This document shows positions 24,848-33,918 of a stretch of DNA of 64,000 nt, piece after piece. The DNA comes from Brevundimonas mediterranea. Lineage in GTDB: Bacteria > Pseudomonadota > Alphaproteobacteria > Caulobacterales > Caulobacteraceae. The notes below the pieces were generated by a model. The model did not search any database. It worked only from the letters and a program-made list of their open reading frames with translations, and had not been told where the DNA came from. The first letter of the stretch is position 1, and each line of letters opens with the position of its first letter. The stretch spans positions 310,001-374,000 of the forward strand of contig NZ_JACIDA010000001.1 in assembly GCF_014196125.1 (NCBI RefSeq), in the 5' to 3' direction. Made by a program: the position numbers and the translations under genes.

Positions 24848-26260
24848 ATGGCCTTCTGGAACCGGCGTCGTTCGATCGACGTCATGACGGCGCCGCACGA
24901 CGGGCCGCGGCTGAAACCGACGCTCAGCTGGCCGCATCTGCTGGCCCTTGGCGTGGGCGCCATCGTCGGCACCGGCATTCTGACCCTGATCGGGGTCGGG
25001 GCGGGGCTGGCGGGGCCGGCGGTGCTGATCAGCTTCGGCCTGGCCGGCCTGGTCTGCGCCTGCGCCGCCCTGGCCTATGCCGAACTGTCGACCATGATGC
25101 CGGCGGCGGGCAGCGCCTATACCTATTCCTACGCCGTCCTGGGCGAGATGATCGCCTGGGTGGTGGGCTGGAGCCTGATCCTGGAATATTCGCTGGTGGT
25201 CAGCGCCGTGGCGGTGGGCTGGTCCGGTTACGCCGTCGGCTTCCTCAGCGGTCTGGGCGTCGATCTGCCGGCCGCCCTGGTCGCCGGGCCCCACGCCGGC
25301 GGGATCATCAACCTGCCGGCCGTGGCCATCATCGGGGTGGTGACGGGCCTGCTGCTGCTGGGCACCAAGGAGAGCGCGACCCTGAACGCCGTGCTGGTGG
25401 TGATCAAGATCGCCGCCCTGGTCGTCTTCGTCGCCATCGCCCTGCCGGCCTTCAAGACGGAGAACTTCACCCCCTTCATGCCCAACGGCTTCGGCGCCCC
25501 CTTCGTCCAGACGGGGGTGATGGCGGCGGCGGCGATCATCTTCTTCGCCTTCTATGGGTTCGACGCCATTTCGACGGCGGCCGAAGAGACCAAGAAGCCC
25601 GAGCGCGACCTGGCCATCGGCATCGTCGGCTCCATGCTGGTCTGCACGGCCCTGTATCTGGTGGTCGCGGCCGCCGCCATCGGCGCCCGGCCGGTGGCGG
25701 ACTTCGCCGACAGCCCCGAGCCCCTGGCCCTGATCCTGCGCCAGATGGGGCAGGGGACGGCGGCCCAGTGGATCGCGGCGGCGGCGGTGATCGCGCTTCC
25801 GACCGTGCTCCTGGCCTTTCTGTTCGGTCAGAGCCGCATCTTCCTGGGCATGGCGCGCGACGGCCTGCTGCCGCGCCGCCTGGCCAAGGTGTCGGCGCGC
25901 GGCGTGCCGGCGGTGGTGACGGTCTTTACGGCTGTGGTGGTGGCGATCCTGGCCGGCCTGCTGCCGCTGGACGAACTGGCCTCCCTAGCCAACGCCGGCA
26001 CCCTGGCGGCCTTCTGTTCGGTGGGGGTGTGCCTGGTCGTGCTGCGGATTCGCGAGCCGAATCGCAAACGGGTGTTCAAGGCGCCGCTGTGGCCCCTGGT
26101 CGGCGCGATCAGCGTGATCGGCTGCATCGTCTTCTTCCTGAGTCTGAAACCCGTCACTCAGGTGGGCTTCGTCGTCTGGAACCTGATCGGCGTGGCCATC
26201 TATCTGCTGTGGTCGTCGAAGAACTCGCGTCTGGCCAAGGGCGAGGAAGAAGCCGCCTGA
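24848..26260 (+). CDS. APC-superfamily amino acid permease
   Basis: A cytoplasmic-membrane amino acid transporter of 470 residues with about 12 hydrophobic segments. The start MAFWNRRRS at 24848 follows GGGGGAG; the longer frame from 24791 lacks such support. The first helix carries the substrate-binding GVGAIVGTGILTL loop, and FYGFDAISTAAEETKKPERDLAIGI and RIFLGMARDGLLPRRLAKVSARGVPAVVT are typical of the cationic amino acid transporter (CAT/YfnA) group. The final A of its stop is the first base of the next start (ATGA), so the Hpt-like protein is translationally coupled to it. Confidence 0.93.
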   Translation: MAFWNRRRSIDVMTAPHDGPRLKPTLSWPHLLALGVGAIVGTGILTLIGVGAGLAGPAVLISFGLAGLVCACAALAYAELSTMMPAAGSAYTYSYAVLGEMIAWVVGWSLILEYSLVVSAVAVGWSGYAVGFLSGLGVDLPAALVAGPHAGGIINLPAVAIIGVVTGLLLLGTKESATLNAVLVVIKIAALVVFVAIALPAFKTENFTPFMPNGFGAPFVQTGVMAAAAIIFFAFYGFDAISTAAEETKKPERDLAIGIVGSMLVCTALYLVVAAAAIGARPVADFADSPEPLALILRQMGQGTAAQWIAAAAVIALPTVLLAFLFGQSRIFLGMARDGLLPRRLAKVSARGVPAVVTVFTAVVVAILAGLLPLDELASLANAGTLAAFCSVGVCLVVLRIREPNRKRVFKAPLWPLVGAISVIGCIVFFLSLKPVTQVGFVVWNLIGVAIYLLWSSKNSRLAKGEEEAA

Positions 26261-26613
26261 TGGCGCGCCGCGACCTGACCGGCGCCGTCGACTTCAGCGT
26301 GCTGGAGGGCATGACCGGCGGCGACGCGTCGATTTCAGAAGAGGTGCTGGGCCTGTTCGTCGAACAGGCCGCCCTCTGGTCCGCCCTGCTGAATCCGAAA
26401 ATCGACGGCTGGCGCGACGGGGTTCACACGATCCGGGGCGCGGCAGCCGGGATCGGCGCCGGCGATCTGGCGGCGATCTGCGCCGAGGCGGAGACGGCCG
26501 AACAGGCCCTGGCCGCGCCGGCGCTGGAGCGGGTCAAGACGGCGTTGGATATAGCCCTGGCTGACGTGGCGGCGTATCGCCACGAGCTTATGTTGAGGGG
26601 GCTTAAAGCCTAG
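26260..26613 (+). CDS. Hpt-domain phosphotransfer protein
   Basis: A 117-residue all-helical protein. The segment DGVHTIRGAAAGIGAGDLAAICAEAE matches the histidine phosphotransfer consensus (H-x-L-K-G-x-x-x-x-x-G), with the phospho-accepting histidine near residue 51. The N-terminal half (VLGLFVEQAALWSALL) fits the first helices of the four-helix bundle. It would relay phosphate between a hybrid histidine kinase and a response regulator, none of which is encoded nearby. Coupling by ATGA overlap to an amino acid permease is unusual and may be accidental. It is convergent with the chorismate mutase gene, and the two 3' ends share four bases. Confidence 0.82.
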   Translation: MARRDLTGAVDFSVLEGMTGGDASISEEVLGLFVEQAALWSALLNPKIDGWRDGVHTIRGAAAGIGAGDLAAICAEAETAEQALAAPALERVKTALDIALADVAAYRHELMLRGLKA

Positions 26614-26954
26614 CTTCGAGTCCGGTCGTAGATCGCGAACTCGTGGGCGATGCAGCGGTCTATCAGCAGCCGCCAGACCGGCTCGGCGATGTCGGGCGAC
26701 AGGTGCTGGGCCTCGGCGGCGATCAGGACCTTGGCCACCACGTCGTCGATGCGGGCCTGGTCGAAGACGGCGTCGCGGTCGGGCTTGATGCGGGCGGCCG
26801 CCTCCATATAGCGCTGACGTTCGGCCAGCAGGGCGACCAGGGCGCGGTCCAGGGCGTCGACGCCCTGGCGGACCTCGGCCATCGACTGGCATTCGGCGGG
26901 ATCGACGCGGGCGTCGACGGCGACTTGTACAGCGACGGGGGCAGGGTGGTGCAT
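26610..26954 (-). CDS. Chorismate mutase (AroQ type)
   Basis: A 114-residue AroQ-fold protein from the ATG at 26954 (MHHPAPV); a TTG at 26990 is a weaker alternative. Conserved elements are MAEVRQGVDALDRALVALLAERQRYMEAAARIKPDR (substrate-binding arginines and lysine in helix 1 and the following turn) and DDVVAKVLIAAEAQHLSPDIAEPVWRLLIDRCIAHEF in the last helices. The layout also fits isochorismate pyruvate lyase, and family members may have both activities. It catalyses chorismate to prephenate in phenylalanine and tyrosine synthesis. It lies 39 bp after the ferredoxin reductase gene. Confidence 0.9.
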   Translation of the reverse strand: MHHPAPVAVQVAVDARVDPAECQSMAEVRQGVDALDRALVALLAERQRYMEAAARIKPDRDAVFDQARIDDVVAKVLIAAEAQHLSPDIAEPVWRLLIDRCIAHEFAIYDRTRS

Positions 26955-26993
26955 GGCCCCGGCTTTCGCCGGGATGGGCGGACTTTTCAACCC

Positions 26994-27809
26994 CTAGCCG
27001 ACGAAGGCGCGTTCCAGCACATAGTCGGCGGGTTCGGCGTTTGAGCCTTCCTTGAGCCCATAGGTCTCCAGCAGTTCGCCGGCTTCCTTGATCATGGCCA
27101 TCGAGCCACACAGCATGGCGCGGTCGCGGGCGGGGTCGAAACCTTCCGGCAGGCCCAGGTCGCGGAAGAAGTCGCCCGACTTGATGCGATCGGTGATCCG
27201 GCCCGGGGTCTGGAATTCCTCGCGCGTGACCGTCGGGTAATAGGTCAGCTGCGCCTTGGCCTCGTCGCCGATCAGCGGATCGTCGTGGATCTCGCGGGTG
27301 AAGAAATCGCGATAGGCCAGGTCCGCGACGCTGCGCACCGTGTGGATCACATAGACGTGGCCGAAGCGGGAATAGGTCTCGGGATCACGCGCCACGCTCA
27401 GCCAGGGGGCCAGGCCCGTGCCCGTGCCGATCAGGAACAGCCGCTCGCCGCCGGTCAGGGCGTCCAGGACCAGGGTGCCGGTCGGCTTCTTGCCCATCAG
27501 CACCGTGTCCCCGGGGACGATTTTTTGCAGGCGCGAGGTCAGGGGGCCGTCGGCGACCTTGATCGAGAAGAACTCCAGCTCCTCGGCCCAGCAGGGGCTG
27601 GCGATGGAATAGGCGCGCAGGACGGGCTTGCCGCCGTCTTCGCCGGGCAGGCCGATCATCACGAACTCGCCCGAACGGAAGCGGAAATCCTCGGGCCGTT
27701 TCACGCCGAAACTGAACAGACTGTCGGTCCAGTGGCGGACCCACAGAACCTCCAGTTCGTTGAACGGGCTGGCTTTGACGGGAACGGGGGAGAGGGCGGC
27801 GTCGGTCAT
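26994..27809 (-). CDS. fpr: Ferredoxin--NADP+ reductase
   Basis: A 271-residue FAD enzyme transferring electrons between NADP(H) and ferredoxin or flavodoxin. FAD-binding RAYSIASP (RxYS) lies near residue 65, and the isoalloxazine-facing FSIKVADGPLTSRLQ follows. The NADP-binding motif is LIGTGTGLAPWLSVAR, and AMLCGSMAMIKEAGELLETYG is the usual pyridine-domain segment. The bacterial type I Fpr tail ERAFVG ends the chain. The length and motif order match proteobacterial Fpr. It supports redox balance and iron-sulfur and siderophore metabolism. It is divergent from the dipeptidyl peptidase gene. Confidence 0.95.
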   Translation of the reverse strand: MTDAALSPVPVKASPFNELEVLWVRHWTDSLFSFGVKRPEDFRFRSGEFVMIGLPGEDGGKPVLRAYSIASPCWAEELEFFSIKVADGPLTSRLQKIVPGDTVLMGKKPTGTLVLDALTGGERLFLIGTGTGLAPWLSVARDPETYSRFGHVYVIHTVRSVADLAYRDFFTREIHDDPLIGDEAKAQLTYYPTVTREEFQTPGRITDRIKSGDFFRDLGLPEGFDPARDRAMLCGSMAMIKEAGELLETYGLKEGSNAEPADYVLERAFVG

Positions 27810-27917
27810 CGTACGCCTCTCTAATCTGAGACCCGCTCGCAGGGAAGGAAAAGCCGTCGCTTGAACGGCGACTTTTCCTCGTGACGGCTTGCAGAAGGGC
27901 CGCTAGCGTCGCCGACC

Positions 27918-30167
27918 ATGCGCACAGTTCTTCTTGCTTCGACCATCCTCCTCTCGGCCGGTTCAGCGGTCGCCCAGGAGACGCCCTCCAACATCCTGAC
28001 GCCCGAGCGGGTCTTCTCCAGCCCCAGCCTGAACGGCCCGGTGGCCAAGGGGGTCAGCCTGTCGCCCGACGGCCAGCTGGTCGCCTTCCTGCGCTCGCGC
28101 GAAGACAATGTGGACGTCCAGGACTTGTGGGCCGCCCCGACCGGCGAGGGCGAGGCCTACAAGCTGATCGACGCCCGCGCCCTGGCGCCCGACGCCGGCG
28201 AACTGTCCGAGGCCGAGAAGGCCCGGCGCGAGCGGATGCGGATCAGCGCCCGAGGCGTCGTCGACTATTCCTGGGACCAGCAGGGCCGCTACATCCTGGC
28301 GCCGCTGGAAGGCGACATCTTCCTGGCCAGCCGCGCCGACGGCAAGGTGCGCCGCCTGACCGAGACCGCCGCCGACGAGATCGACGCCAAGGTCTCGCCC
28401 AAGGGCAATTATGTCTCCTGGGTCCGCGACCAGAACCTGGTGATCTATGATCTGGCGACCGGCCAGGAGACGCCGATCACCGACGACGGCGCCGGCCTGA
28501 TCACTTGGGCTACGGCCGAGTTCATCGCCCAAGAAGAGATGGACCGCGACACCGGCTATTGGTGGAGCCCCGATGAACGCTACATCGCCCTGACCCGTGT
28601 GGACGAAAGCCCGGTGGACATCGTGCCGCGCTTCGAGATCACCGGCGCCGGCGCCACCATGGTCGAGCAGCGCTATCCCCGCGCCGGCCGTCCCAACGCC
28701 GTGGTCGAACTCTATGTCCGCGACCTGCAGACCGGCGCGCGGGTCAAGGTGGACCTGGGGGCGAACACCGACATCTATCTGGCGCGGGTCGACTGGGCCG
28801 ACGACGGCAAGACCCTGTATGTCCAGCGCCAGTCGCGCGACCAGAAGACGCTGGACCTGCTCAGCGTCGATCCGACCACCGGCGCCGCGCGCGTCATCCT
28901 CAGCCAGAAGGCCCAGGCCTGGGTCGATCTGAACAACGACTTCCATGTCCTGGCGGACGGCCGGTTCATCTGGTCGAACGAGGACAGCGGCTGGCGCCAC
29001 CTGTATCTGTACGACCGCAACGGTCGGCGCCTGCGCGCCATCACGCGCGGCGACTATCCGGTCAAACATCTGGACGGCGTCAACGAACAGACCGGCGAGG
29101 TCTATTTCACCGCCTCGATGCGCGACGGCAAGGAATTGCCGATCGAACAGCAGATGTTCCGCGCCAGCCTGAACCGCACCGTCGATCCGGTGGCGGTGAC
29201 CCCCGCCGGCGGCTGGTGGAACGTCTCGGTCAATGGGCCGGCGACGGCCTATGTCGGCAACTATTCGGATCCCAAGACCCCGCCCCAGTCGGCCCTGTAC
29301 CGGATCGACGGCACGCGCGTGCGCTGGATCGAGGAGAACAAGCTCGACGCCGCCCACGCCTTCGCCCCTTATGTCTCGCGTCTTCGCACGCCCGAGTTCG
29401 GCACGATGCAGAGCCACGGCGAGACCCTGGTCTGGCGCATGACCACCCCGCCCGATTTCGATCCGACCAAGAAATATCCGGTGGTGATGCAGGTCTATGG
29501 CGGCCCCGGCACGGGCGCGGGCGTGCAGAAGAGCTGGCAGCCCCTGACCAACCAGCTGCTGACCGAGGCCGGCTATATCGTCTTCCGGGTCGACAACCGC
29601 GGCGAAGGCGACCGGTCCCAGGCCTTCGAGACCAGCATCTATCGTCGCCTGGGCATTCCTGCGGTCGAGGATCAGGCTTTGGCCGCCAAATGGTTGAAGA
29701 CGCTGCCCTATGTCGATCCTGACCATATCGCGGTCATGGGCTGGAGCTTCGGCGGCTTCCTCAGCCTGCTGACCCTGACCGACAAGGATGCGGATCTGGC
29801 GGCCGCCCTGGCGGGCGCGGCGCCGACCGAATGGAGCCTGTACGACACCCATTACACTGAACGGTATATGTCCACGCCCCAGGACAACCCCGAAGGCTAC
29901 GCCGCCACCGACGTCCTGCCGCGCCTGGACGATCTGACCGGCCGGCTGCTGATCCTGCACGGCATGGCCGACGACAATGTCATCTTCGGCAACGCCACCC
30001 GCGTAATCGACGCCCTTCAGGCCAAGAGCACGCCGTTCGAGATGATGCTCTATCCCGGCCAGAGACACGGCGTCCGCGGCGAACCGAGGCAACTTCAGCA
30101 ATGGCGCACCTACCTCGACTTCCTGGACCGCACGATCGGCAAGCGGGCGGAACCGGCCGCCGACTGA
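27918..30167 (+). CDS. Exported dipeptidyl peptidase IV-like S9 protease
   Basis: A 749-residue prolyl oligopeptidase-family enzyme with a signal peptide (LLASTILLSAGSAVAQE). The N-terminal part is an eight-bladed-type beta-propeller containing the double-glutamate motif region EFIAQEEMDRDTGYWWSPDE, which holds the substrate N-terminus in DPP IV. The C-terminal alpha/beta-hydrolase domain has the nucleophile GWSFGG, the acid in HGMADDNVIFG and the histidine in GQRHGVRGE. It removes X-Pro or X-Ala dipeptides from peptides in the periplasm. The next gene, an amidase lipoprotein, begins inside its 3' end. Confidence 0.95.
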   Translation: MRTVLLASTILLSAGSAVAQETPSNILTPERVFSSPSLNGPVAKGVSLSPDGQLVAFLRSREDNVDVQDLWAAPTGEGEAYKLIDARALAPDAGELSEAEKARRERMRISARGVVDYSWDQQGRYILAPLEGDIFLASRADGKVRRLTETAADEIDAKVSPKGNYVSWVRDQNLVIYDLATGQETPITDDGAGLITWATAEFIAQEEMDRDTGYWWSPDERYIALTRVDESPVDIVPRFEITGAGATMVEQRYPRAGRPNAVVELYVRDLQTGARVKVDLGANTDIYLARVDWADDGKTLYVQRQSRDQKTLDLLSVDPTTGAARVILSQKAQAWVDLNNDFHVLADGRFIWSNEDSGWRHLYLYDRNGRRLRAITRGDYPVKHLDGVNEQTGEVYFTASMRDGKELPIEQQMFRASLNRTVDPVAVTPAGGWWNVSVNGPATAYVGNYSDPKTPPQSALYRIDGTRVRWIEENKLDAAHAFAPYVSRLRTPEFGTMQSHGETLVWRMTTPPDFDPTKKYPVVMQVYGGPGTGAGVQKSWQPLTNQLLTEAGYIVFRVDNRGEGDRSQAFETSIYRRLGIPAVEDQALAAKWLKTLPYVDPDHIAVMGWSFGGFLSLLTLTDKDADLAAALAGAAPTEWSLYDTHYTERYMSTPQDNPEGYAATDVLPRLDDLTGRLLILHGMADDNVIFGNATRVIDALQAKSTPFEMMLYPGQRHGVRGEPRQLQQWRTYLDFLDRTIGKRAEPAAD

Positions 30168-31609
30168 TCCTCGCGGCTGCGGTCGCGCTGTCCCTGGCGG
30201 GATGCGCGGCCGGGGCGGGCGGTCAGGCCGGGGAATATCCGTCCGCCGCAGCGGTGGTCGCGGCCGGCCGCCTGGACGACAGCGCCCATTCGGTCCTGCG
30301 CTGGAGCGCCTCTTCGCCGACCGGCCGCGGCGTTTCCGCCGTGTCCGGAATGCCGATCCTGCTGAAGGACAATATCGAGACGGCGGACATGCCGACCACC
30401 GCCGGGTCTCTGGCCCTGTCCGCCAATGCGCCCGGCCGCGACGCGCCCCTGGTCGCCCGGCTGCGGGCCGAGGGCGCGGTCATCGTTGGCAAGACCAATC
30501 TGTCGGAATGGGCCAATATCCGCTCGTCGGACTCGATCAGCGGCTGGAGCGCGGTCGGCGGCCAGACCCTGAACCCCTATGATCCCGCCCGCACCCCCTG
30601 CGGCTCCTCCTCCGGCAGCGGTGCGGCGGTGGCCCTGGGCCTGACGCCGGCGGCCATCGGCACCGAGACGGACGGCTCGATCACCTGTCCGGCCTCGGTC
30701 AACGGGATCGTCGGGTTCAAGCCCACGGTCGGCCTGGTCTCGCGCACCCACATCGTACCAATCAGCCATTCCCAGGACACCGCAGGCCCGATGGCGGCGA
30801 CCGTTCGCAACGCCGCGCGGGTGCTGACCGTCATCGCCGGTTCGGACCCCGCCGACGCCGCCACGGTCGAGGCCGATGCGCGCAAGACGGACTATGTCGC
30901 CGCCCTCGACACCGACGCGCTGCGCGGCGCGCGCATCGGGGTGATGCGTTTCCTCAAGGGCTATTCGCCCGAGACCCAGGCGGTGTTCGAGCAGAACCTC
31001 CAGGTCCTGCGCGACGCCGGCGCCGTTCTGGTTGATCTGCCGGAGGGGCCTGACGGCCGCACCCTGGGCGAGGCCGAGTTCAAGGTGCTGCTGTACGAAC
31101 TGAAGCACGATCTGAACGTCTATCTGGCCTCGACCGACCCGACCCAGGTCAGGACACGCACCCTGGCCCAGGTCATCGCCTTCAATGCCGCTGAGCCGCG
31201 CGAGACCGTGCTGTTCGGCCAGGACATCTTTGAACAGGCCCAGGCCATGGGCGGACTGGACGACCCCGACTATATCCAGGCCCGCGCCACCTCGCTGCGA
31301 CTGGCGGGAGAAGAAGGGATCGACCGGCTGATGCGGGCTCACAGCCTGTCCGCCCTGGTCGCCCCCACCACCTCGCGCGCCTGGACCAATGACCCCAGGG
31401 ACGACGACGACATGCAGGGCGCCGCCAGCCGTCTGGCCGCCGTCGCCGGCTATCCCCACCTGACCGTGCCGATGGGGTTTGATCAGAATATGCCCGTAGG
31501 TCTCAGCTTTATAGGTGGAAAATGGGATGACGCGCGCATCCTTTCTCTCGGTTACGCCTTCGAACAGGCGACGCAGGCGCGGCGGCCGCCGCCTGTATCC
31601 CGGCCCTGA
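30101..31609 (+). CDS. Amidase-signature lipoprotein
   Basis: A 502-residue amidase overlapping the preceding peptidase gene by 67 bases in another frame. GAGG lies upstream of the ATG. An N-region of about 20 residues is followed by [16 protein letters not shown], a lipoprotein signal with the cysteine at about residue 35. The Ser-cisSer-Lys triad is visible: lysine in [11 protein letters not shown], the glycine/serine-rich [15 protein letters not shown], and the nucleophile in [23 protein letters not shown]. It hydrolyses amides, perhaps C-terminal amides of peptides released by the coupled dipeptidyl peptidase. The start inside the upstream gene is unusual but no better start exists. Confidence 0.9.
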   Translation: MAHLPRLPGPHDRQAGGTGRRLILAAAVALSLAGCAAGAGGQAGEYPSAAAVVAAGRLDDSAHSVLRWSASSPTGRGVSAVSGMPILLKDNIETADMPTTAGSLALSANAPGRDAPLVARLRAEGAVIVGKTNLSEWANIRSSDSISGWSAVGGQTLNPYDPARTPCGSSSGSGAAVALGLTPAAIGTETDGSITCPASVNGIVGFKPTVGLVSRTHIVPISHSQDTAGPMAATVRNAARVLTVIAGSDPADAATVEADARKTDYVAALDTDALRGARIGVMRFLKGYSPETQAVFEQNLQVLRDAGAVLVDLPEGPDGRTLGEAEFKVLLYELKHDLNVYLASTDPTQVRTRTLAQVIAFNAAEPRETVLFGQDIFEQAQAMGGLDDPDYIQARATSLRLAGEEGIDRLMRAHSLSALVAPTTSRAWTNDPRDDDDMQGAASRLAAVAGYPHLTVPMGFDQNMPVGLSFIGGKWDDARILSLGYAFEQATQARRPPPVSRP

Positions 31610-31641
31610 CATCGGGCGGTCGCGGCCGCTGGGAATGCGGC

Positions 31642-31920
31642 ATGAGCGACTTGATCGCCAATATCGTCGGCTCGGCCGCAGCGGTCTGCTCCGTGACCAG
31701 TTTCGCGCCCCAGGCGGTCAAGATCTGGAAGGAACGCGACGCCTCCTCGGTCAGTCTGAAGACCTATTCCCTGACCGTGACCTGTTTCGCCCTGTGGGTC
31801 GTCTACGGCGTCATGACCCAGGCCTGGCCGGTGACCATCGCCAACTCATGCGCCCTGGTTATGGCCTCGGGCGTGCTGGCGATGAAATGGCGCTTCCGGA
31901 ACGGTGATCCCGAAGCGTGA
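31642..31920 (+). CDS. SemiSWEET-family small sugar transporter
   Basis: A 92-residue membrane protein with three transmembrane helices forming one half of a SWEET transporter; it would act as a homodimer. Family features are GSAAAVCSVTSFAPQAVKIWKERDASSVSLKTY (the PQ-type proline in helix 1 and the following loop) and the substrate-region asparagine in PVTIANSCALVMAS. It is predicted to move sugars down a gradient. It follows the amidase gene by 32 bp on the same strand. Confidence 0.9.
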   Translation: MSDLIANIVGSAAAVCSVTSFAPQAVKIWKERDASSVSLKTYSLTVTCFALWVVYGVMTQAWPVTIANSCALVMASGVLAMKWRFRNGDPEA

Positions 31921-31984
31921 CGGTTTGATTCGGATCAAGGCGAACCCTGTCTGACGGCGCAATCGTGGGGGGAGGAGATTTCTC

Positions 31985-32095
31985 ATGCCCCAGGACGCAG
32001 TCCCGTTCGTCGCCGCTATCGTCGCGGCCTTCGTCTTCTTCATGGCCGCGCTGGCCCTGGCCGGTCTGTATTCGCGCTCGTCCGACGACAAGTGA
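31985..32095 (+). CDS. 36-residue single-span membrane protein
   Basis: A strong GGAGGAG ribosome-binding site sits 8 bases before the ATG at 31985. The product MPQDAVPFVAAIVAAFVFF... is one hydrophobic helix followed by a short charged tail ending SSDDK. It is too short for routine gene calling but has a better start signal than most neighbours. Its function is unknown; its size resembles small membrane subunits or regulators. Confidence 0.6.
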   Translation: MPQDAVPFVAAIVAAFVFFMAALALAGLYSRSSDDK

Positions 32096-32179
32096 CGACA
32101 GCTTTACCCGACGTGATCTTGGCGCCCTGCACGATGCGGGTTACGGCATGTGTTCCAACGTCCAAGGGAGACGCCTCCA

Positions 32180-32485
32180 ATGCCTGATCTCGCACAAGTC
32201 ACAGAACACATCCGCGGCGCCGTCGGCGACAACTCCGGCCTCGGCAAGACCGTGAAGCTCGACCTCGGCGACGAGGGCAAGATCTTCATCGACGGCGCCT
32301 CGGTGCCGAACACCGTCACCAACGAAGACAAGCCCGCCGACGCCACCGTCTCGATGAAATGGGATGACTTCATGGCCCTGTCGGAAGGCAAGCTGGATCC
32401 GATGATGGCCTTCATGCAGGGCAAGCTGAAGATCGCCGGCGACATGATGATCGCCCAGAAACTGGCCCCGCTGCTGAAGCGCTGA
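32180..32485 (+). CDS. SCP2 sterol-binding-domain protein
   Basis: A 101-residue protein made of one sterol carrier protein 2 domain. GGGAG precedes the ATG at 32180. LGKTVKLDLGDEGKIFIDG, DATVSMKWDDFMALSEGKLDPMMAFMQGKLKIAGDMMIAQKLAPLL is the usual second half. Such stand-alone domains bind acyl-CoA or other lipids in the cytoplasm. It precedes an acyl-CoA dehydrogenase gene by 104 bp, consistent with fatty-acid handling. Confidence 0.94.
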   Translation: MPDLAQVTEHIRGAVGDNSGLGKTVKLDLGDEGKIFIDGASVPNTVTNEDKPADATVSMKWDDFMALSEGKLDPMMAFMQGKLKIAGDMMIAQKLAPLLKR

Positions 32486-32589
32486 TGCCAGGCTGAGCAA
32501 CAGTTGATTGCGGCGCGGCTCCCCTCGGGGCCGCGCCGTTTTCGTCTTCAGCGCCCGTCAGAGACGCGAACGAAAAACGAGGAAACGAC

Positions 32590-33801
32590 ATGGACTTCAG
32601 ACATTCCGACCGCGCCCTGGACTGGCACGCCCGCGTGCGCCGTTTCCTCGACGAACAGGTCATCCCGCGCGAGGCCGAATATTTCGCCCAGGTGCGCGAG
32701 AACCCGAACCGCCAGCCCCCGGTCATGGAGGCCATGAAGGCCGCTGCGCGCGAGGCGGGCCTGTGGAACATGTTCCTGCCGGGCGAGCATGGGGCCGGCC
32801 TGACTAACCTCGACTACGCGCCTCTGGCCGAGATGATGGGCGCCCATCTGTGGTCGTCGGAGGTGTTCAACTGCAACGCCCCCGACACCGGCAATATGGA
32901 AGTCCTGCACATGTACGGCGACGCCGCCCAGCAGGAGCGCTGGCTGAAGCCCCTGATGGCCGGCCAGATCCGCTCGGCCTTCCTGATGACCGAGCCCGAG
33001 GTCGCCTCGTCCGACGCCACCAATATCCAGACCCGGATCGAGCGCGACGGCGACCACTATGTCATCAACGGCCGCAAATGGTGGTCGACCAATATGGCCC
33101 ATCCGAACGTCGCCGTGACCATCGTCATGGGCAAGACCGACCCGGACGCCGCGACCCACGCCCAGCAGTCCCAGATCATCGTCCCCGTCGACACGCCCGG
33201 CTTCCGGGTCGAGCGGATGCTGTCGGTGTTCGGCTATGACGAACGCCCTATCGGCCACGCCGAGGTGGTGCTGGAGAACGTCCGCGTCCCCGCCTCGAAC
33301 CTGATCGCTGGCGAAGGCCGGGGGTTCGAGATCGCCCAGGGGCGGCTTGGCCCCGGCCGTATCCACCACTGCATGCGCGTGATCGGCGCGGCCGAGCGGG
33401 CGCTGGAGCTGATGGTGAAGCGCCTCTTGAACCGCACCGCCTTCAGGAAACAGCTGGCCGAACATTCGGTCTGGGAGCAGCGGGTCGCCGACGCCCGCAC
33501 CAATATCGAGATGTGCCGGCTTCTGGTGATGAAGGCCGCCTGGATGATGGACGAGGCGGGGGCCAAGAACGCTCGCTCCGAAATCGCCCAGATCAAGGTC
33601 GCCGCCCCTCGCATGGCGCTTCAGGTCATCGACGACGCCATCCAGGCCTTCGGCGGCGCCGGCGTCTCGGGCGATACGCCCTTGGCCGAACTCTATGCGA
33701 CCGTCCGCACCCTGCGGATCGCCGACGGCCCGGACGAGGTTCACAACCGCAGCATCGCCCGGCTGGAATACGCCAAACACGGCGGCAAGCCGGTGCGTTG
33801 A
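32590..33801 (+). CDS. Acyl-CoA dehydrogenase
   Basis: A 403-residue FAD flavoprotein introducing an alpha-beta double bond into acyl-CoA. Conserved parts: the FAD-binding [31 protein letters not shown], the mid-domain [19 protein letters not shown], and [40 protein letters not shown] at the C-terminus. The length and the R[10 protein letters not shown] motif match the ACAD10/11-like group, which acts on longer or branched and hydroxylated chains. A good ribosome-binding GAGGAAAC lies upstream. The SCP2 gene before it may supply lipid substrate. Confidence 0.95.
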   Translation: MDFRHSDRALDWHARVRRFLDEQVIPREAEYFAQVRENPNRQPPVMEAMKAAAREAGLWNMFLPGEHGAGLTNLDYAPLAEMMGAHLWSSEVFNCNAPDTGNMEVLHMYGDAAQQERWLKPLMAGQIRSAFLMTEPEVASSDATNIQTRIERDGDHYVINGRKWWSTNMAHPNVAVTIVMGKTDPDAATHAQQSQIIVPVDTPGFRVERMLSVFGYDERPIGHAEVVLENVRVPASNLIAGEGRGFEIAQGRLGPGRIHHCMRVIGAAERALELMVKRLLNRTAFRKQLAEHSVWEQRVADARTNIEMCRLLVMKAAWMMDEAGAKNARSEIAQIKVAAPRMALQVIDDAIQAFGGAGVSGDTPLAELYATVRTLRIADGPDEVHNRSIARLEYAKHGGKPVR

Positions 33802-33918
33802 ATTCACCGTTACGCTTCCTAGATCAGGGGAACTCCGGCTGAGGCGTGACGTTCGTTCTGCTTGGACGACGCGACGCCCGCCGGGGCTTCGGGGCTGAGG
33901 CGGGACGGAACGGCTGAC

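Noticed and set aside
24727-26259. Long plus-strand frame overlapping the permease
   Set aside because: It is an arginine/glycine-rich alternate frame; only its last part (from 26260) is the real Hpt-like gene.
27963-30101. 712-residue open frame antisense to the dipeptidyl peptidase
   Set aside because: It is the mirror of a strongly coding high-GC gene with clear motifs; the antisense product is low-complexity and has no domain.
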